A DNA stretch of 64,000 nucleotides from Arthrobacter silviterrae (GCF_011045165.1 NZ_JAAKZI010000016.1:25938-89937), one strand, 5' to 3'. Shown: positions 37,743-48,173, numbered from the stretch's first letter. The notes: generated from the letters alone by a model not told the origin. Numbers and translations: made by a program.

Positions 37743-40525
37743 CGCTTCTTCTTGCTCTTCTTCTTGTTGCCGGACCGCTTGGCCGACGGCGGCAGGCCGT
37801 CGCCGCTGGAGCGCCGTTCCACATGGACCTCGGCGTCGCCCTGGGCGTCGGGGGCCGTGAACTGCAGCTGGGCAGGCTTGGCCGGGGCTTCGAGCCCGGG
37901 GGCCGTAATCCGCGGGGCGGCATGCACGGCCTCATCGCCTGCAGCCCCTGAGGCGGCTCCGGAAACGCGGTCCATGAGTCCTGCGGGTGCTTCCGCCACG
38001 ACGCCTACGGCGGTTTCAGGGGCATTTTCGACCTGGACTTCCAGGTTGAACAGGAAGCCAACGCTCTCCTCGCGGATGGCGGCCATCATGGCCTGGAACA
38101 TTTCAAAGCCCTCGCGCTGGTATTCCACCAACGGGTCGCGCTGGGCCATGGCCCGCAGGCCAATGCCTTCCTTGAGGTAGTCCATCTCGTAGAGGTGTTC
38201 CTGCCACTTGCGGCCCACCACGGAAAGCACCACGCGGCGTTCAAGCTCGCGCATGGTCTCCGAGCCCAGCGCCATTTCGCGTTCGCGGTAGGCCACCTGC
38301 GCGTCGGACAGCAGTTCTGTCTTGAGCATTTCACCGGTGATGCGGCCGGGGCCGCCGGCCTCCTCGGCAAGGTCGTCGACTGAAATGGACACAGGGTAGA
38401 TGGTGCGCAGGTTGGACCACAGCGAGTTGAAGTCCCAGTCCCCGGGGTGGCCCTCGTTGAGGGTGGCATCAATGATTTCATTGACGGTGTCTTCCAGAAA
38501 GTACTGGACCTTTTCGTGGAGGTCGTCGCCTTCCAGGATGCGGCGGCGATCTCCGTAGATGGCCTCGCGCTGGCGGTTCAGGACGTCGTCGTACTTCAGG
38601 ACGTTCTTGCGCTGCTCGGCATTGCGTCCTTCAACCTGGCCCTGGGCCGAGGCAATCGCCTTGGACACCAGCTTCGATTCCAGCGCGACGTCGTCCGGCA
38701 TGGAGGAGCGTGACATGAGCCGCTCCGCGGCACCGGAGTTGAACAGGCGCATCAGGTCGTCGGTAAGCGAGAGGTAGAAGCGGGATTCGCCCGGGTCGCC
38801 CTGGCGCCCGGAACGGCCGCGCAGCTGGTTGTCGATGCGGCGGGATTCGTGGCGCTCGGTGCCCAGCACGTACAGGCCGCCGGCTTCCAGGACGGCTTCG
38901 TGCTCGTCCTTCACCGCGAGTTTGGCTGCCTCAAAGGCGTCATGCCACGCCGACTCGTACTCCTCCGGCGTTTCTTCAGGGTCCAGGCCCTGGGCTGCCA
39001 AGGCGGCCACCGCGTTGAATTCGGCGTTTCCGCCGAGCATGATGTCGGTGCCGCGTCCGGCCATGTTCGTGGCGACGGTGACCGCACCGAGGCGCCCGGC
39101 CTGGGCCACAATGGCGGCCTCACGGGCGTGGTTCTTGGCGTTGAGGACCTCGTGCTTGACGCCCTTTTCCGCCAGTTTCTTGGAGAGGTATTCGCTCTTT
39201 TCCACGCTGGTGGTTCCCACCAGGACGGGCTGGCCGGTCTCGTGGCGGTTGGCAATGTCCTCCACGACGGCGTCGAACTTCACCACCTCGTTTTTGTAGA
39301 CGAGGTCGGGCTGGTCGACACGGCGCATGGGCATGTTGGTGGGGATCGGGACCACTCCGAGGGAGTACGTGCCCATGAATTCGCTGGCTTCGGTTTCGGC
39401 GGTGCCGGTCATGCCGGAGAGCTTTTCATACAGGCGGAAGTAGTTCTGCAAGGTCACGGTGGCCAGGGTCTGGTTCTCCGCCTTGATTTCCACGCCCTCC
39501 TTCGCCTCGATGGCCTGGTGCATGCCCTCGTTGTAGCGCCGGCCCGGCAGGATGCGCCCGGTGTGCTCGTCAACGATGAGGACCTCGCCGTCCATGATGA
39601 CGTAGTCCTTGTCGCGCTTGAACAGCTCCTTGGCCTTGATGGCGTTGTTCAGGAACCCGATCAGTGGGGTGTTGGCGGATTCATACAGGTTGGAAATGCC
39701 CAGGTAGTCCTCGACCTTTTCAATGCCGCCTTCAAGGACGCCGACGGTGCGCTTCTTTTCGTCGACCTCGTAGTCGTCCTCGTTGTCCAGGCGCAGCACC
39801 ACCTTGGCGAATTCGCCGTACCAGCGGTTGGCGTCGCCGGAGGCGGGGCCGGAAATGATCAGCGGCGTGCGGGCCTCGTCAATGAGGATGGAGTCAACCT
39901 CATCGACAATGGCAAAGTTGTGGCCGCGCTGGACCAGTTCGTCCTTGCTCCAGGCCATGTTGTCGCGCAAGTAGTCAAAGCCAAACTCGTTGTTGGTGCC
40001 GTACGTGATATCCGCGGCGTACTGGGCGCGGCGCACTTCAGGGTCCTGGTTGGAAATGATGCAGCCGCTGGTCAGGCCCAGGAACCGGAAGACTCGCCCC
40101 ATCAAATCTGATTGGTACTGGGCCAGGTAGTCGTTCACCGTGACCACGTGGACGCCCTTGCCGCCCAGCGCATTCAGGTAGGCCGGGGCCGTGGCGACGA
40201 GGGTCTTGCCCTCACCAGTCTTCATTTCGGCAATGTTGCCCAGGTGCAGGGCGGCGCCGCCCATCAGCTGGACGCGGAAGTGCCGCAGGCCCAGGGTGCG
40301 CGAGGATGCCTCACGCACGGCGGCGAACGCCTCCGGCAGCAGGTTGTCGAGGGACTCGCCTTCCGTGTGCCGAAGCTTCAGCTTGTCCGTTTCCTCACGC
40401 AGCTCCGCGTCGGTGAAAGTCTGGAAGGGCTCTTCCAGGGAATCAATGGCGTCAGCGAGCACGTTAAGTCGTTTGAGCGTCTTGCGATCGCCCGTACGAA
40501 GAACCCGCTCAAGAAGTGATGGCAC
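37739..40525 (-). CDS. secA: Preprotein translocase ATPase SecA
   Basis: The 928-residue SecA drives Sec-dependent export through SecYEG. The Walker A motif [17 protein letters not shown] begins near residue 100. The [13 protein letters not shown] motif lies near 205-217, and [14 protein letters not shown] and [16 protein letters not shown] follow in the motor domains. The start is GTG at 40525, preceded by GGGAG. The C-terminus is a lysine tail (KKKSKKKR) without the zinc-binding cysteines used by E. coli SecA to bind SecB, as in mycobacterial SecA1. It is the housekeeping copy by synteny with hpf, comF and lpqB. Confidence 0.96.
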   Translation of the reverse strand: MPSLLERVLRTGDRKTLKRLNVLADAIDSLEEPFQTFTDAELREETDKLKLRHTEGESLDNLLPEAFAAVREASSRTLGLRHFRVQLMGGAALHLGNIAEMKTGEGKTLVATAPAYLNALGGKGVHVVTVNDYLAQYQSDLMGRVFRFLGLTSGCIISNQDPEVRRAQYAADITYGTNNEFGFDYLRDNMAWSKDELVQRGHNFAIVDEVDSILIDEARTPLIISGPASGDANRWYGEFAKVVLRLDNEDDYEVDEKKRTVGVLEGGIEKVEDYLGISNLYESANTPLIGFLNNAIKAKELFKRDKDYVIMDGEVLIVDEHTGRILPGRRYNEGMHQAIEAKEGVEIKAENQTLATVTLQNYFRLYEKLSGMTGTAETEASEFMGTYSLGVVPIPTNMPMRRVDQPDLVYKNEVVKFDAVVEDIANRHETGQPVLVGTTSVEKSEYLSKKLAEKGVKHEVLNAKNHAREAAIVAQAGRLGAVTVATNMAGRGTDIMLGGNAEFNAVAALAAQGLDPEETPEEYESAWHDAFEAAKLAVKDEHEAVLEAGGLYVLGTERHESRRIDNQLRGRSGRQGDPGESRFYLSLTDDLMRLFNSGAAERLMSRSSMPDDVALESKLVSKAIASAQGQVEGRNAEQRKNVLKYDDVLNRQREAIYGDRRRILEGDDLHEKVQYFLEDTVNEIIDATLNEGHPGDWDFNSLWSNLRTIYPVSISVDDLAEEAGGPGRITGEMLKTELLSDAQVAYREREMALGSETMRELERRVVLSVVGRKWQEHLYEMDYLKEGIGLRAMAQRDPLVEYQREGFEMFQAMMAAIREESVGFLFNLEVQVENAPETAVGVVAEAPAGLMDRVSGAASGAAGDEAVHAAPRITAPGLEAPAKPAQLQFTAPDAQGDAEVHVERRSSGDGLPPSAKRSGNKKKSKKKR

Positions 40526-40640
40526 GAAATTGCTCCCAATCTGTGGCTGCCTAAAAGTGGCGTGACCAGTCTACGTGAGAAGATGCACACCGAACGTCCA
40601 GTTTTCCACGTCCGGCCGGGTATTGCCTGAATGCCCGCCG

Positions 40641-41882
40641 TCACGTTCCATCCGGCACGGCGGGCGCGCTCCTTCGCATTTCCCGGCCCAGCTCAGCCGC
40701 CAGGTCCCCCTGGGGGAGCACGACGACGCCGGACAGTCCCAGCCAGCGGGCCATGAGCTCCAACTCGGCTGCGAGCTCGATCGCAGTTTCGGCCGGGGCG
40801 CCGGCCTCGGCATACGCGCCGCGAACTTCCAGCCGCCCGGCCTGCCGGTCCGCCTTCAGGTCCACCCGGGCGGCCATGGTTTCGCCCAGCAGAAACGGCA
40901 GCACGTAGTAGCCGAACTTTCGTTTGGGGGCCGGCGTGTAGATTTCCAGGCGGTAGTGGAAACCAAAAAGTTGCTCGAGCCGTTTCCGTTCAAACACGAG
41001 GGAATCGAAGGGGCTCAGCAGCGCCCGGCCCCGGGCCCTGCGGGGGATTCGTGCTGCCGCATGCAGGTACGTGGGCGCATTCCAGCCGTCCACGGTGACG
41101 GCTTCAAGCACGCCTTCGGAGACCAGCTGCTGCACGGAGCGTGCCGCCTCCCGTGCCGGCAGGCGGAAGTAGTCGGCAAAACAGCGCAGGGTGCCGATGC
41201 CGTGGGCGCGCGCGGCCGCCTCGATGAGCCGGTCCATGGCTGCGTCCTTGCCGCCGTCCGCCGATGCGTTCCTGCGATGGGCGGGGGGAAGAACCTTGTC
41301 CACAACCGAGTACCGGCGCTCAAACTGGTCATTCCTGGAAGCGGCACCCACCACGCCTGCCTCGAAGAGGCCCTCCAGGGTTCGCTTGACGGCGCTCCAG
41401 TTCCACCCCCACTCATCGTGGTTTTTTGTCTCAACATGGCCTATGCGGTCCTTGACCTGGCGGGCTGTCAGGGGGCGGCTATGTGCCAGGAGTTCGAGGA
41501 TCCGGCCCTCCAGGGAGTCCCGCAGTGCCGGGTCGAGACTGCTGGCGCCCACCCATTTCCTGTTTTGCCACAAGAGCAGGTCGTGGAAATGTCCGGGCCG
41601 GATGAAGCTTGCCTCGTGGGCCCAATATTCCATCATCTTGCGCGGCGCTGTGCCGGAAAGGGTGCCCAGGATGTTGCGGTCATAGTCGCCCAGCCGGGAG
41701 AAGAACGGCAGGAAGTGGCTACGGGAGAGGATGTTGACGGAATCGATCTGCACCAGCTGCAGTTGCTCAAAAGTCCGGCCCACCGCCCGCGCAGTGGCGG
41801 GTTGGGTGGGCCGGACTTCGGCGAGTCCCTGTGCGTTGAGTGCAATGCGCCGGGCCTGTGACAGGCTCAGGCTTGCAGCCAT
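40641..41882 (-). CDS. Winged-helix DNA glycosylase-like protein (YcaQ/AlkX, HTH_42)
   Basis: The 413-residue protein starts at the ATG at 41882 with AAGGAG 8 bp upstream. It shows family segments LQLVQIDSVNILSRSHFLPF near residues 41-60, WAHEASFIRP, EWGWNWSAVK and the late PKRKFGYYVLPFLLGE. Residues Q45-I46-D47 form a Q-hydrophobic-D triad, which marks the YcaQ/AlkX branch that unhooks DNA interstrand crosslinks, rather than the QxQ of antibiotic-specific AlkZ. It is inserted between secA and hpf. Glycosylase activity is inferred from the motif. Many such genes are annotated only as winged-helix proteins. Confidence 0.87.
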   Translation of the reverse strand: MAASLSLSQARRIALNAQGLAEVRPTQPATARAVGRTFEQLQLVQIDSVNILSRSHFLPFFSRLGDYDRNILGTLSGTAPRKMMEYWAHEASFIRPGHFHDLLLWQNRKWVGASSLDPALRDSLEGRILELLAHSRPLTARQVKDRIGHVETKNHDEWGWNWSAVKRTLEGLFEAGVVGAASRNDQFERRYSVVDKVLPPAHRRNASADGGKDAAMDRLIEAAARAHGIGTLRCFADYFRLPAREAARSVQQLVSEGVLEAVTVDGWNAPTYLHAAARIPRRARGRALLSPFDSLVFERKRLEQLFGFHYRLEIYTPAPKRKFGYYVLPFLLGETMAARVDLKADRQAGRLEVRGAYAEAGAPAETAIELAAELELMARWLGLSGVVVLPQGDLAAELGREMRRSAPAVPDGT

Positions 41883-41947
41883 GCGTGGTGCTCCTTGGGA
41901 TCGATTGCTGTTCAAGTGCGGTGGTGGGGGCGGGCCCCGCGACGACA

Positions 41948-42652
41948 CTACACCCGGGCTGGCTCATCTGGTGAGCGGTAGGCCGAAATTTCCTCGGAAC
42001 CTTCGCCCTGATCGGCATTGGCGTCGAGGGAAATCACCCCGTAGGTCCAGCCGCGGCGGCGGTACACCACGGACGGGATGCCGGTGGCCGAGTCAATGAA
42101 GAGGTAGAAGTCGTGCCCCACCAGTTCCATGTTGTCCACGGCGTCGTCCAGGGTAAGCGCGGTGGCCGGAAACACCTTGCGGCGGATCAACACGGGCGAA
42201 TCCCCCGCGGGGATGTCATTCTCAATTTCGTAGGGGGACCTGTCCGCCACGGCAGCCGGTTCGGTCTGCGCGTAGATGGGCTCGGTGCTGCTGACCGGGG
42301 CAAGGGACCCCGTGGCGGTGTTGACGGCCACCGGGGCGTGGCGGCCGTGGTGGACCTTCTTCCTGTCCTTGGCCCGGCGCAGCCGCTCCAGCAGCTTGCC
42401 GTAGGCCAGGTCAAAAGCAGCGAACTTGTCCGAGGCAGCCGCCTCAGCGCGGATCACCGGTCCCCTGCCCAGCACGGTGAGCTCCACGGTGAGGGGGGAA
42501 TCTGCAGTACGGGACTTGGTCTCCTTGGAAACCTTGACATCGACACGCTGGACCTTGTTGGCCAGCTGCTCGATCTTCGTGAGCTTTTCGCCGGCGTATT
42601 CGCGGAAACGGTCTGAAACACTCAGGTTGCGACCGCTGATCATGAACTCCAT
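41948..42652 (-). CDS. hpf: Ribosome hibernation promoting factor, long form
   Basis: The 234-residue product starts at the ATG at 42652 after GGAGGGCACC. The N-terminal HPF/RaiA domain runs from about residue 1 to 100 (MEFMISGRNLSVSDRFREYA, KLLERLRRAKDRKKVHHG). A variable linker and a C-terminal dimerisation domain (IRRKVFPATALTLDDAVDNM, FYLFIDSATGIPSVVYRRRG) end the protein. Long HPFs bind the 30S subunit and pair 70S ribosomes into inactive 100S particles in stationary phase or hypoxia. The gene corresponds to M. tuberculosis Rv3241c, next to secA1. Confidence 0.94.
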   Translation of the reverse strand: MEFMISGRNLSVSDRFREYAGEKLTKIEQLANKVQRVDVKVSKETKSRTADSPLTVELTVLGRGPVIRAEAAASDKFAAFDLAYGKLLERLRRAKDRKKVHHGRHAPVAVNTATGSLAPVSSTEPIYAQTEPAAVADRSPYEIENDIPAGDSPVLIRRKVFPATALTLDDAVDNMELVGHDFYLFIDSATGIPSVVYRRRGWTYGVISLDANADQGEGSEEISAYRSPDEPARV

Positions 42653-42778
42653 GGTGCCCTCCAAATAACTTCGGTGACACGGCGGCCGGCTAGCAATCCA
42701 CGTTACGTTCCTGGCCGCCGACGGGTGGTTTCCCCTCAAAGAGGTACCCGTTCACTCACGTTAGTTCACTGAATCCGT

Positions 42779-43690
42779 TTATTCATCTTTTGTGCACAAA
42801 CTATTTTCGGCGAGTCCTTCCCGCGGGCCTTCAACCGTGTCACCACCGGGGGCCCTGGCTGCTGCCAGCACCAGGGCGCCGACCACGCGGGCCCCGCATA
42901 TTTCCAATGTTTGGGCCGCTTCGCGGACAGTGGAGCCGGTGGTCAGGACGTCGTCAACGACCACCACAAACGCGCCGGCCAGGTTCGCTGCCGGCCGAAT
43001 CCCCCACGGGAGCCCAGCCCGAAGTCGCATGCTGTTGCGGACGTTGCGCCGGCGGGCGGCCCGGCCCAAGCCCTTTTGGTGGTGCCGCCGCCAGGGCGGC
43101 CGCGCCCTGGCGGCAAGGGCGGGCACGATGACGGTGCCGGCAGGGACCCGCCGCTCCCGCTGGACGGCTCGCAGCAGCATGGCCACCGGATCGTAGCCGC
43201 GCCGCCGCCAGCCGCTTCCCGTGCTCGGGACGGGCACCAGCACCAGGTCGCGGCCGGCGGCCCCGGGCAGCAGTCCGGGCAGGCTGTCCATCCCCCGCGC
43301 CAGGCGGCGTCCCAGCACGGAGGCAAGTTCGGTGCGGCCGTGGTTCTTGAACGCCAGGATCGTGGCGGCCAGGACGTCGCGGTACTCGCCCGCCGCCACC
43401 ACAGGCAGCAACACCTGCCCGAAGACGCTGACCAGCGCATCCGCGGAACCCTCGGCGCGATAGGGCGTGCGCGCCTGCAGCCGCAGCAACCGTGCACAGC
43501 CGGGGCACAGGGCGGCGTCCTCGCGCCCGCAGGAAACGCATTCGGCCGGCATCACCAGGTAGAGAAAGTCGCGCCACGCACTTTCCGCCCAGAGCCAGGC
43601 CCGCACCCACCGGCGGGCGGGCAACTCCCGGTGCCGGCCGCCGTCGAACGCCGGTTCCCGGCCCTGCTCGCCCACCACCGCTACGCCCAT
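42779..43690 (-). CDS. ComF-family phosphoribosyltransferase-like protein
   Basis: The 303-residue protein has a zinc-finger-like CVSCGREDAALCPGC near residues 51-65. The type I phosphoribosyltransferase PRPP loop VVVVDDVLTTGSTVREA is near 240-256. ComF proteins are needed for DNA uptake in some bacteria and are probably involved in nucleotide handling of imported DNA. In non-competent actinobacteria the role is unknown. It lies between hpf and lpqB, as does Rv3242c in M. tuberculosis. ATG at 43690 opens an N-terminal extension of about 40 residues before the conserved region. Confidence 0.87.
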   Translation of the reverse strand: MGVAVVGEQGREPAFDGGRHRELPARRWVRAWLWAESAWRDFLYLVMPAECVSCGREDAALCPGCARLLRLQARTPYRAEGSADALVSVFGQVLLPVVAAGEYRDVLAATILAFKNHGRTELASVLGRRLARGMDSLPGLLPGAAGRDLVLVPVPSTGSGWRRRGYDPVAMLLRAVQRERRVPAGTVIVPALAARARPPWRRHHQKGLGRAARRRNVRNSMRLRAGLPWGIRPAANLAGAFVVVVDDVLTTGSTVREAAQTLEICGARVVGALVLAAARAPGGDTVEGPREGLAENSLCTKDE

Positions 43691-43780
43691 CGTTCAAGCA
43701 TGGGCCAGCCAGCCGCCGTCGTGCAGGCCAAAGGCGCGGACTGTGGAAAGGCGCAGCACGGGCTGGGCCTGTGGAGGGCG

Positions 43781-45526
43781 CTAACCGGCGAAGGCTGCCT
43801 GGCGCAGCGACTTGACGGACGGCTCCCACCTGTTGCCCACGTTGTTGAAGATGCCTTCCGAGGTCTGCGCGTGGACGTTGCGCACCCCGGCGCCGGCGCT
43901 GAGCCACTGGGCGCCGGCAATTGCCGGGAGCGGCACGGGGTCCAGGGCCAGGTCCAGAATCTGGATGGTGACCGGTGCCGAGACTGCAGGCGCCATGACG
44001 GCAACGCTGGAATCATCCACCCACACACCCACTGTGGGGTTGCCGGGGTCGACCAGCGTTGCGGGCTGCGTCAGCTCCTTGGGCATGTCGCCTGAGGTGA
44101 AAATGCCGGTGATCGACACGCGGGTCACCCCGTCAGCATCCGAAATGACCAACGCGCGCGTGCCGTCCCGGGACACCCGCAGGGTGGTCACGTGCCGCCC
44201 CGCCAGCCAGGGCACCGTGAGCACCACGGGCTGGGTTTCCTTGGCGCCGGGATTGGCGTTGATGGCCATGACGGTCCCGGAACCGTCACCCGCGGCCGTC
44301 CACAGCCATCCGTTCGGGGCAAAGGAGGGCGGGGTCAGGGCCGTGCCAACGGCAGCCACCGCCGGCACCTGCCCCGGAGACACCTTGTACACCTGGCCGC
44401 CACCGCCGGCGAGGAAGGCAAATTCATTCCCGGAGTAGGAAACGGCGGGGGCGGAAGGCGCCAAATTCGCAATGGACGCCAGGCCGGAAATTGCCGAAAC
44501 CTTGCTGCCGTCGAACGTGACCAGCTCGTTCTTTGACAGCGCCACCTGGGTTGACGGCACCGCCGAATCCAGGATCATCGGGGCCACCACATCGGAGGAG
44601 CCGCCCATGTCCACTTCACGCTCGTCGGCCAGGAACTGCAGGTCGGTCACCGTACTGAGGGCCTTCTGCAGCGTCAGGAGCAGCTGCGCCCGCATCTGCT
44701 GGCGCTGGCGCACGCTGGTGGCCAGGAGCGGCTGCGCCGTGAGCCCCACCTTCGCAATGCCGTTGTTGACCGGCACGGAATCCCGTTCCAGGGCTATCCC
44801 GTTGGGGAAGGCACTGACCACCGCGCCCTTGAGGTACGGCGCAGGGCCGGCCAGCATGGCGCGCACAATGGCAGTGGCCGTCCTGGGTGCCCGCCCGGCC
44901 AGCCACCTGACATCCGGCACGCCACGGGTGAACGAGGGGTCGTAAAAGTACAGCGACACCGGGCTGAACAGGGCCTGGAACGTGGAGGGCGAGAGGACCA
45001 CGCCGTCGGGCGCCTTGGCGATGCGCCACTCCCCGTCCACCTGGGCCAAGGACATGTCAAGGGTCTCCGTGGTGCCGGTGTCCGCCGGGGTGAGGACGCC
45101 ATTGGCATCCACCGTGGACGCCACGTCAAAGGTGACCTTGTACGTGCCCTTGTCCGGGCCCGGTGCCACGGAAAACGCGTTCTTGTACACCAGCGTCCGC
45201 TTGTCCGGGGCCCACGACTGCGCCAGCCCCGCGGTCAGGTACTGCCGCGCCACCTGGTAGTCGTCGCTGATGCCGGTACCGGACTCAATGAAACCGCGGA
45301 TGATGCTTTCCGGGGATGCGCCCGCCACGGGGGCAAACTGCTGGAAGCTGACGTTGATGTTGTTGCTGTGGGGCAGCACCGGATCGCTCTTTCCCACCGG
45401 GCCCCGTGTGGGAATGGCCGCGCAGCCTGCCGCCACAAAAAGTACGACGACGGCCATCACCAGGGCGGACAGCAGGACTGCGGCGCGTGCCCGTCCCGGC
45501 ACCGACAATGCGTTGGACTCTCTCAC
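43781..45526 (-). CDS. lpqB: LpqB-family lipoprotein with beta-propeller domain
   Basis: The 581-residue lipoprotein has a signal peptide ending in the lipobox VAAGC, with the acylated cysteine at residue 35. A GerMN-like domain lies around residues 195-310 (VRAMLAGPAPYLKGAVVSAF). The C-terminal half is a beta-propeller with repeated blades. GTG at 45526 overlaps the mtrB stop (GTGA). In mycobacteria LpqB contacts MtrB and modulates MtrAB signalling from the outer face of the membrane. Loss of the propeller is not seen here. Confidence 0.93.
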   Translation of the reverse strand: MRESNALSVPGRARAAVLLSALVMAVVVLFVAAGCAAIPTRGPVGKSDPVLPHSNNINVSFQQFAPVAGASPESIIRGFIESGTGISDDYQVARQYLTAGLAQSWAPDKRTLVYKNAFSVAPGPDKGTYKVTFDVASTVDANGVLTPADTGTTETLDMSLAQVDGEWRIAKAPDGVVLSPSTFQALFSPVSLYFYDPSFTRGVPDVRWLAGRAPRTATAIVRAMLAGPAPYLKGAVVSAFPNGIALERDSVPVNNGIAKVGLTAQPLLATSVRQRQQMRAQLLLTLQKALSTVTDLQFLADEREVDMGGSSDVVAPMILDSAVPSTQVALSKNELVTFDGSKVSAISGLASIANLAPSAPAVSYSGNEFAFLAGGGGQVYKVSPGQVPAVAAVGTALTPPSFAPNGWLWTAAGDGSGTVMAINANPGAKETQPVVLTVPWLAGRHVTTLRVSRDGTRALVISDADGVTRVSITGIFTSGDMPKELTQPATLVDPGNPTVGVWVDDSSVAVMAPAVSAPVTIQILDLALDPVPLPAIAGAQWLSAGAGVRNVHAQTSEGIFNNVGNRWEPSVKSLRQAAFAG

Positions 45527-47451
45527 GGGAGCTCCGTCCGTGCGGCAGTGCCGGCGGCCGGCGGTTCGCCGTGGAGGGCGGGGCTGATGCCGCCGAGCGC
45601 GCCGACCACGCCCATGGCGCCCGTGTTGGTCAGGATGGGCCCCGTGTTCAGGTTCAGGGACGCCGCCCCGGCGCCGCTGTCCGGAGGGAGCGGGACCGGG
45701 GAATGCGTCAGCACGCCGCCGCGCGTGCGGGGCAGGGTCAGCCTGAAGCAGGAGCCCTTGCCGGGCACACCCCAGGCCTCCAGCCAGCCGCCGTGCAGCC
45801 TGGCGTCTTCCGTGGCGATGGACAGTCCCAGCCCGCTGCCGCCGGTGGTGCGGGCGCGGGCGGGATCGGCGCGCCAGAACCGGTCAAACACGTGGCCCAG
45901 GGCATCCGGGGACATGCCAACCCCATAGTCGCGCACCGCCACGGCCACGGCGTGTTCGTCCGCCGAGACAAAAATTTTCACCGGCTTGCCCTCGCTGTGC
46001 TCCACCGCATTGAGCACCAGGTTGCGCAGGATCCTGTCGATCCGGCGGGCATCCATTTCCACGACGCACTTGTGGCTGCGCAGCCGGGTGACCACGGAAA
46101 GTTCGGAGTGGTTGGCGTCCGCCACGGGGGCTGCAACGTCTATGACGGAGTGGATGACGGAGAAAATGTCCAGCGACTCGACATCAAGGTCCGCAACGCC
46201 GGCGTCAAAGCGGGAAATTTCCAGCAGGTCGGCGAGCAGCAGTTCAAAACGCTCCACCTGGTGGAACAGCAGCTCCGAGGAGCGCTTGTTGACGGGGTCG
46301 AATCCGTCGCGGGCGTCGAACAGGACTTCGGCTGCCATGCGAACTGTGGTCAGCGGCGTTCGCAACTCGTGGGAGACGTCGGAGACAAAGCGCTGCTGCA
46401 TCTCCGAGAGGGTGGCCAGGGCGTTGATCTGGTCCTGCAGGGACGTGGCCATCTTGTTGAAGGACGTGGCCAGCCGCGCCATCTCGTCCTCGCCGACCAC
46501 TTGCATGCGCTCCTCGAGTTCGCCGGCCGCCAGCTTTTCCGACACGGCGGCCGCCTGGCTGACTGGCTTGACCACTGTGCGCGTTACATACCAGGCAATG
46601 GCACCGATCAAAAGCAGCAGGATGGCGCCTGCCAGCCACAACACGGACTGGATGTAGTTGAGGGTGAGCTGGGCGCTGTTGAGGTCATAGATCATGTACA
46701 GCTCGTACTTGGTCTGCAGCAGCTCCACCTGGTTGCCCACCACGACGGCGGGATGGGAACCAGATGATCCGACGGGCAGGCTGATCGACTGCCAAAACTG
46801 TCCGGTATCGTTGGCCTGCACTGCTGCACGCAGCGTATCCGGGATGATGGCGGAGGTGACGCCGCCCGAATCGGAGGAGATGACGGCCAGTTTGCTGGTC
46901 TGGCCGGGAATCTTCACCAGGAGGTACTTGCGGTTGTCGTCGGCTGCGCCCACGGCGAGCAGGCCGAGGGTGTCCTTCACATAGGACGACACCCGGGGCT
47001 GGTCACTGACACTGGCATTGGAAAAATTGTCCTGGACCTGCGTGGCGCCGCGGGCCGAATCCTGCTGTGCCTGGGCCAGGCGTTCCTTGAACAGCCCGCT
47101 GGAGATCTGCCCCGCAAGGTATCCGCCCACGCCCACCACAGCAACGGACGCGATGACCAGCGTGGTGAAGACGGTTCGGAACTGCAGCGAGGTGCGCCAG
47201 CGCCGGGCCAGCGTACGGCCCACCTTCCGGGCGGCACGCCACAGGGCCTTGCCGGCCACTGTCAGGACGTGGAGGATCTGCGCGCCCGGGGAGGCCACCA
47301 CGCGGCCGTCTGGAGACCCGGCCCCCTCCAGGGCGCCGGCAACGGCGGAAACCGCAGGGCCGTCGTCGTCCGTGGCCTGTGGGGCGGGCGCGCCAGCCTG
47401 GCCGGACGGGCCGGAATTCCTGTTCACTGCGGTCCTGCCACTGGTTTCCAT
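45523..47451 (-). CDS. mtrB: MtrB sensor histidine kinase
   Basis: The 642-residue kinase has a variable N-terminal 85 residues. Trans-membrane helices near 97-117 (TTLVIASVAVVGVGGYLAG) and 273-295 flank a large extracytoplasmic sensor. A HAMP domain follows (about 296-350). The HisKA box FVSDVSHELRTPLTTVRMAA near 353-372 contains the phospho-histidine. The HATPase domain shows NLVLNAVEHSEGK and RDYGVGMS. MtrB phosphorylates MtrA to coordinate cell-wall hydrolase expression, septation and osmotic response. The gene is 47 bp downstream of mtrA and coupled to lpqB. Confidence 0.95.
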   Translation of the reverse strand: METSGRTAVNRNSGPSGQAGAPAPQATDDDGPAVSAVAGALEGAGSPDGRVVASPGAQILHVLTVAGKALWRAARKVGRTLARRWRTSLQFRTVFTTLVIASVAVVGVGGYLAGQISSGLFKERLAQAQQDSARGATQVQDNFSNASVSDQPRVSSYVKDTLGLLAVGAADDNRKYLLVKIPGQTSKLAVISSDSGGVTSAIIPDTLRAAVQANDTGQFWQSISLPVGSSGSHPAVVVGNQVELLQTKYELYMIYDLNSAQLTLNYIQSVLWLAGAILLLLIGAIAWYVTRTVVKPVSQAAAVSEKLAAGELEERMQVVGEDEMARLATSFNKMATSLQDQINALATLSEMQQRFVSDVSHELRTPLTTVRMAAEVLFDARDGFDPVNKRSSELLFHQVERFELLLADLLEISRFDAGVADLDVESLDIFSVIHSVIDVAAPVADANHSELSVVTRLRSHKCVVEMDARRIDRILRNLVLNAVEHSEGKPVKIFVSADEHAVAVAVRDYGVGMSPDALGHVFDRFWRADPARARTTGGSGLGLSIATEDARLHGGWLEAWGVPGKGSCFRLTLPRTRGGVLTHSPVPLPPDSGAGAASLNLNTGPILTNTGAMGVVGALGGISPALHGEPPAAGTAARTELP

Positions 47452-47498
47452 GGTTGTTCCTGGACTAAATTATGCCCCCGGAGGGAGCGGCGCGCAGC

Positions 47499-48173
47499 CT
47501 ATTGGCCGGCCTTGTAACCCACGCCACGGACCGTCAGGACCACCTCGGGAGCTTCGGGGTCGCGTTCGATCTTGGACCGCAGCCGCTGGACGTGCACATT
47601 GACCAAGCGGGTGTCGGCGGCGTGGCGGTAGCCCCACACCTGCTCCAAGAGCAGTTCGCGGGTGAAGACCTGCCAGGGCTTGCGCGCCAGGGCAACCAGG
47701 AGGTCGAATTCCAGGGGGGTCAGCAGCACCCGCTCCCCCGCCCGGCGCACGGCATGGCCGGCCACGTCGATGGTGATCTCGCCGATGACCAGGGTTTCCG
47801 GAGCCTTGACGTCACCGGGGCGCAGCCGGGCGCGCACGCGCGCCACCAGCTCGGCGGGCTTGAACGGCTTGGCCACGTAGTCATCCGCGCCGGATTCCAG
47901 GCCGCGCACCACGTCCGAGGTGTCCGACTTGGCCGTCAGCATGACAATGGGCACGTCCGACTCCGCCCGGATCAACCGGCAAATTTCAATGCCGTCAATG
48001 CCGGGCAGCATGAGGTCCAGGAGCACAAGGTCCGGCTTGTTGGTGCGGAATGTCTCCAGCGCCTTGGCCCCGTCGGCACAATAGACAGCTTCAAAACCGT
48101 CATTGCGCAGCACAATGCCGATCATCTCTGCCAGGGCTTCGTCGTCGTCAACCACTAAAATGCGTGCCTTCAT
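47499..48173 (-). CDS. mtrA: MtrA response regulator
   Basis: The 224-residue OmpR/PhoB regulator has a receiver domain with acidic pocket DDD at 9-11, phosphorylated Asp53 in LVLLDLMLPG, and TAK and KPF switch residues. The winged-helix effector domain spans about 130-224 (LTPLEFDLLVALAR, RLVNVHVQRLRSKIE). It is very similar to mycobacterial MtrA, an essential regulator of rpf, rip and other cell-envelope genes. It is first in the mtrA-mtrB-lpqB operon and diverges from the membrane-protein gene at 48503 across a 329-bp gap. Confidence 0.96.
   Translation of the reverse strand: MKARILVVDDDEALAEMIGIVLRNDGFEAVYCADGAKALETFRTNKPDLVLLDLMLPGIDGIEICRLIRAESDVPIVMLTAKSDTSDVVRGLESGADDYVAKPFKPAELVARVRARLRPGDVKAPETLVIGEITIDVAGHAVRRAGERVLLTPLEFDLLVALARKPWQVFTRELLLEQVWGYRHAADTRLVNVHVQRLRSKIERDPEAPEVVLTVRGVGYKAGQ

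Noticed and set aside
38849..40111. Plus-strand frame of 420 codons
   Set aside because: It is antisense to secA, whose ATPase motifs are intact, and its composition is typical of an antisense frame.
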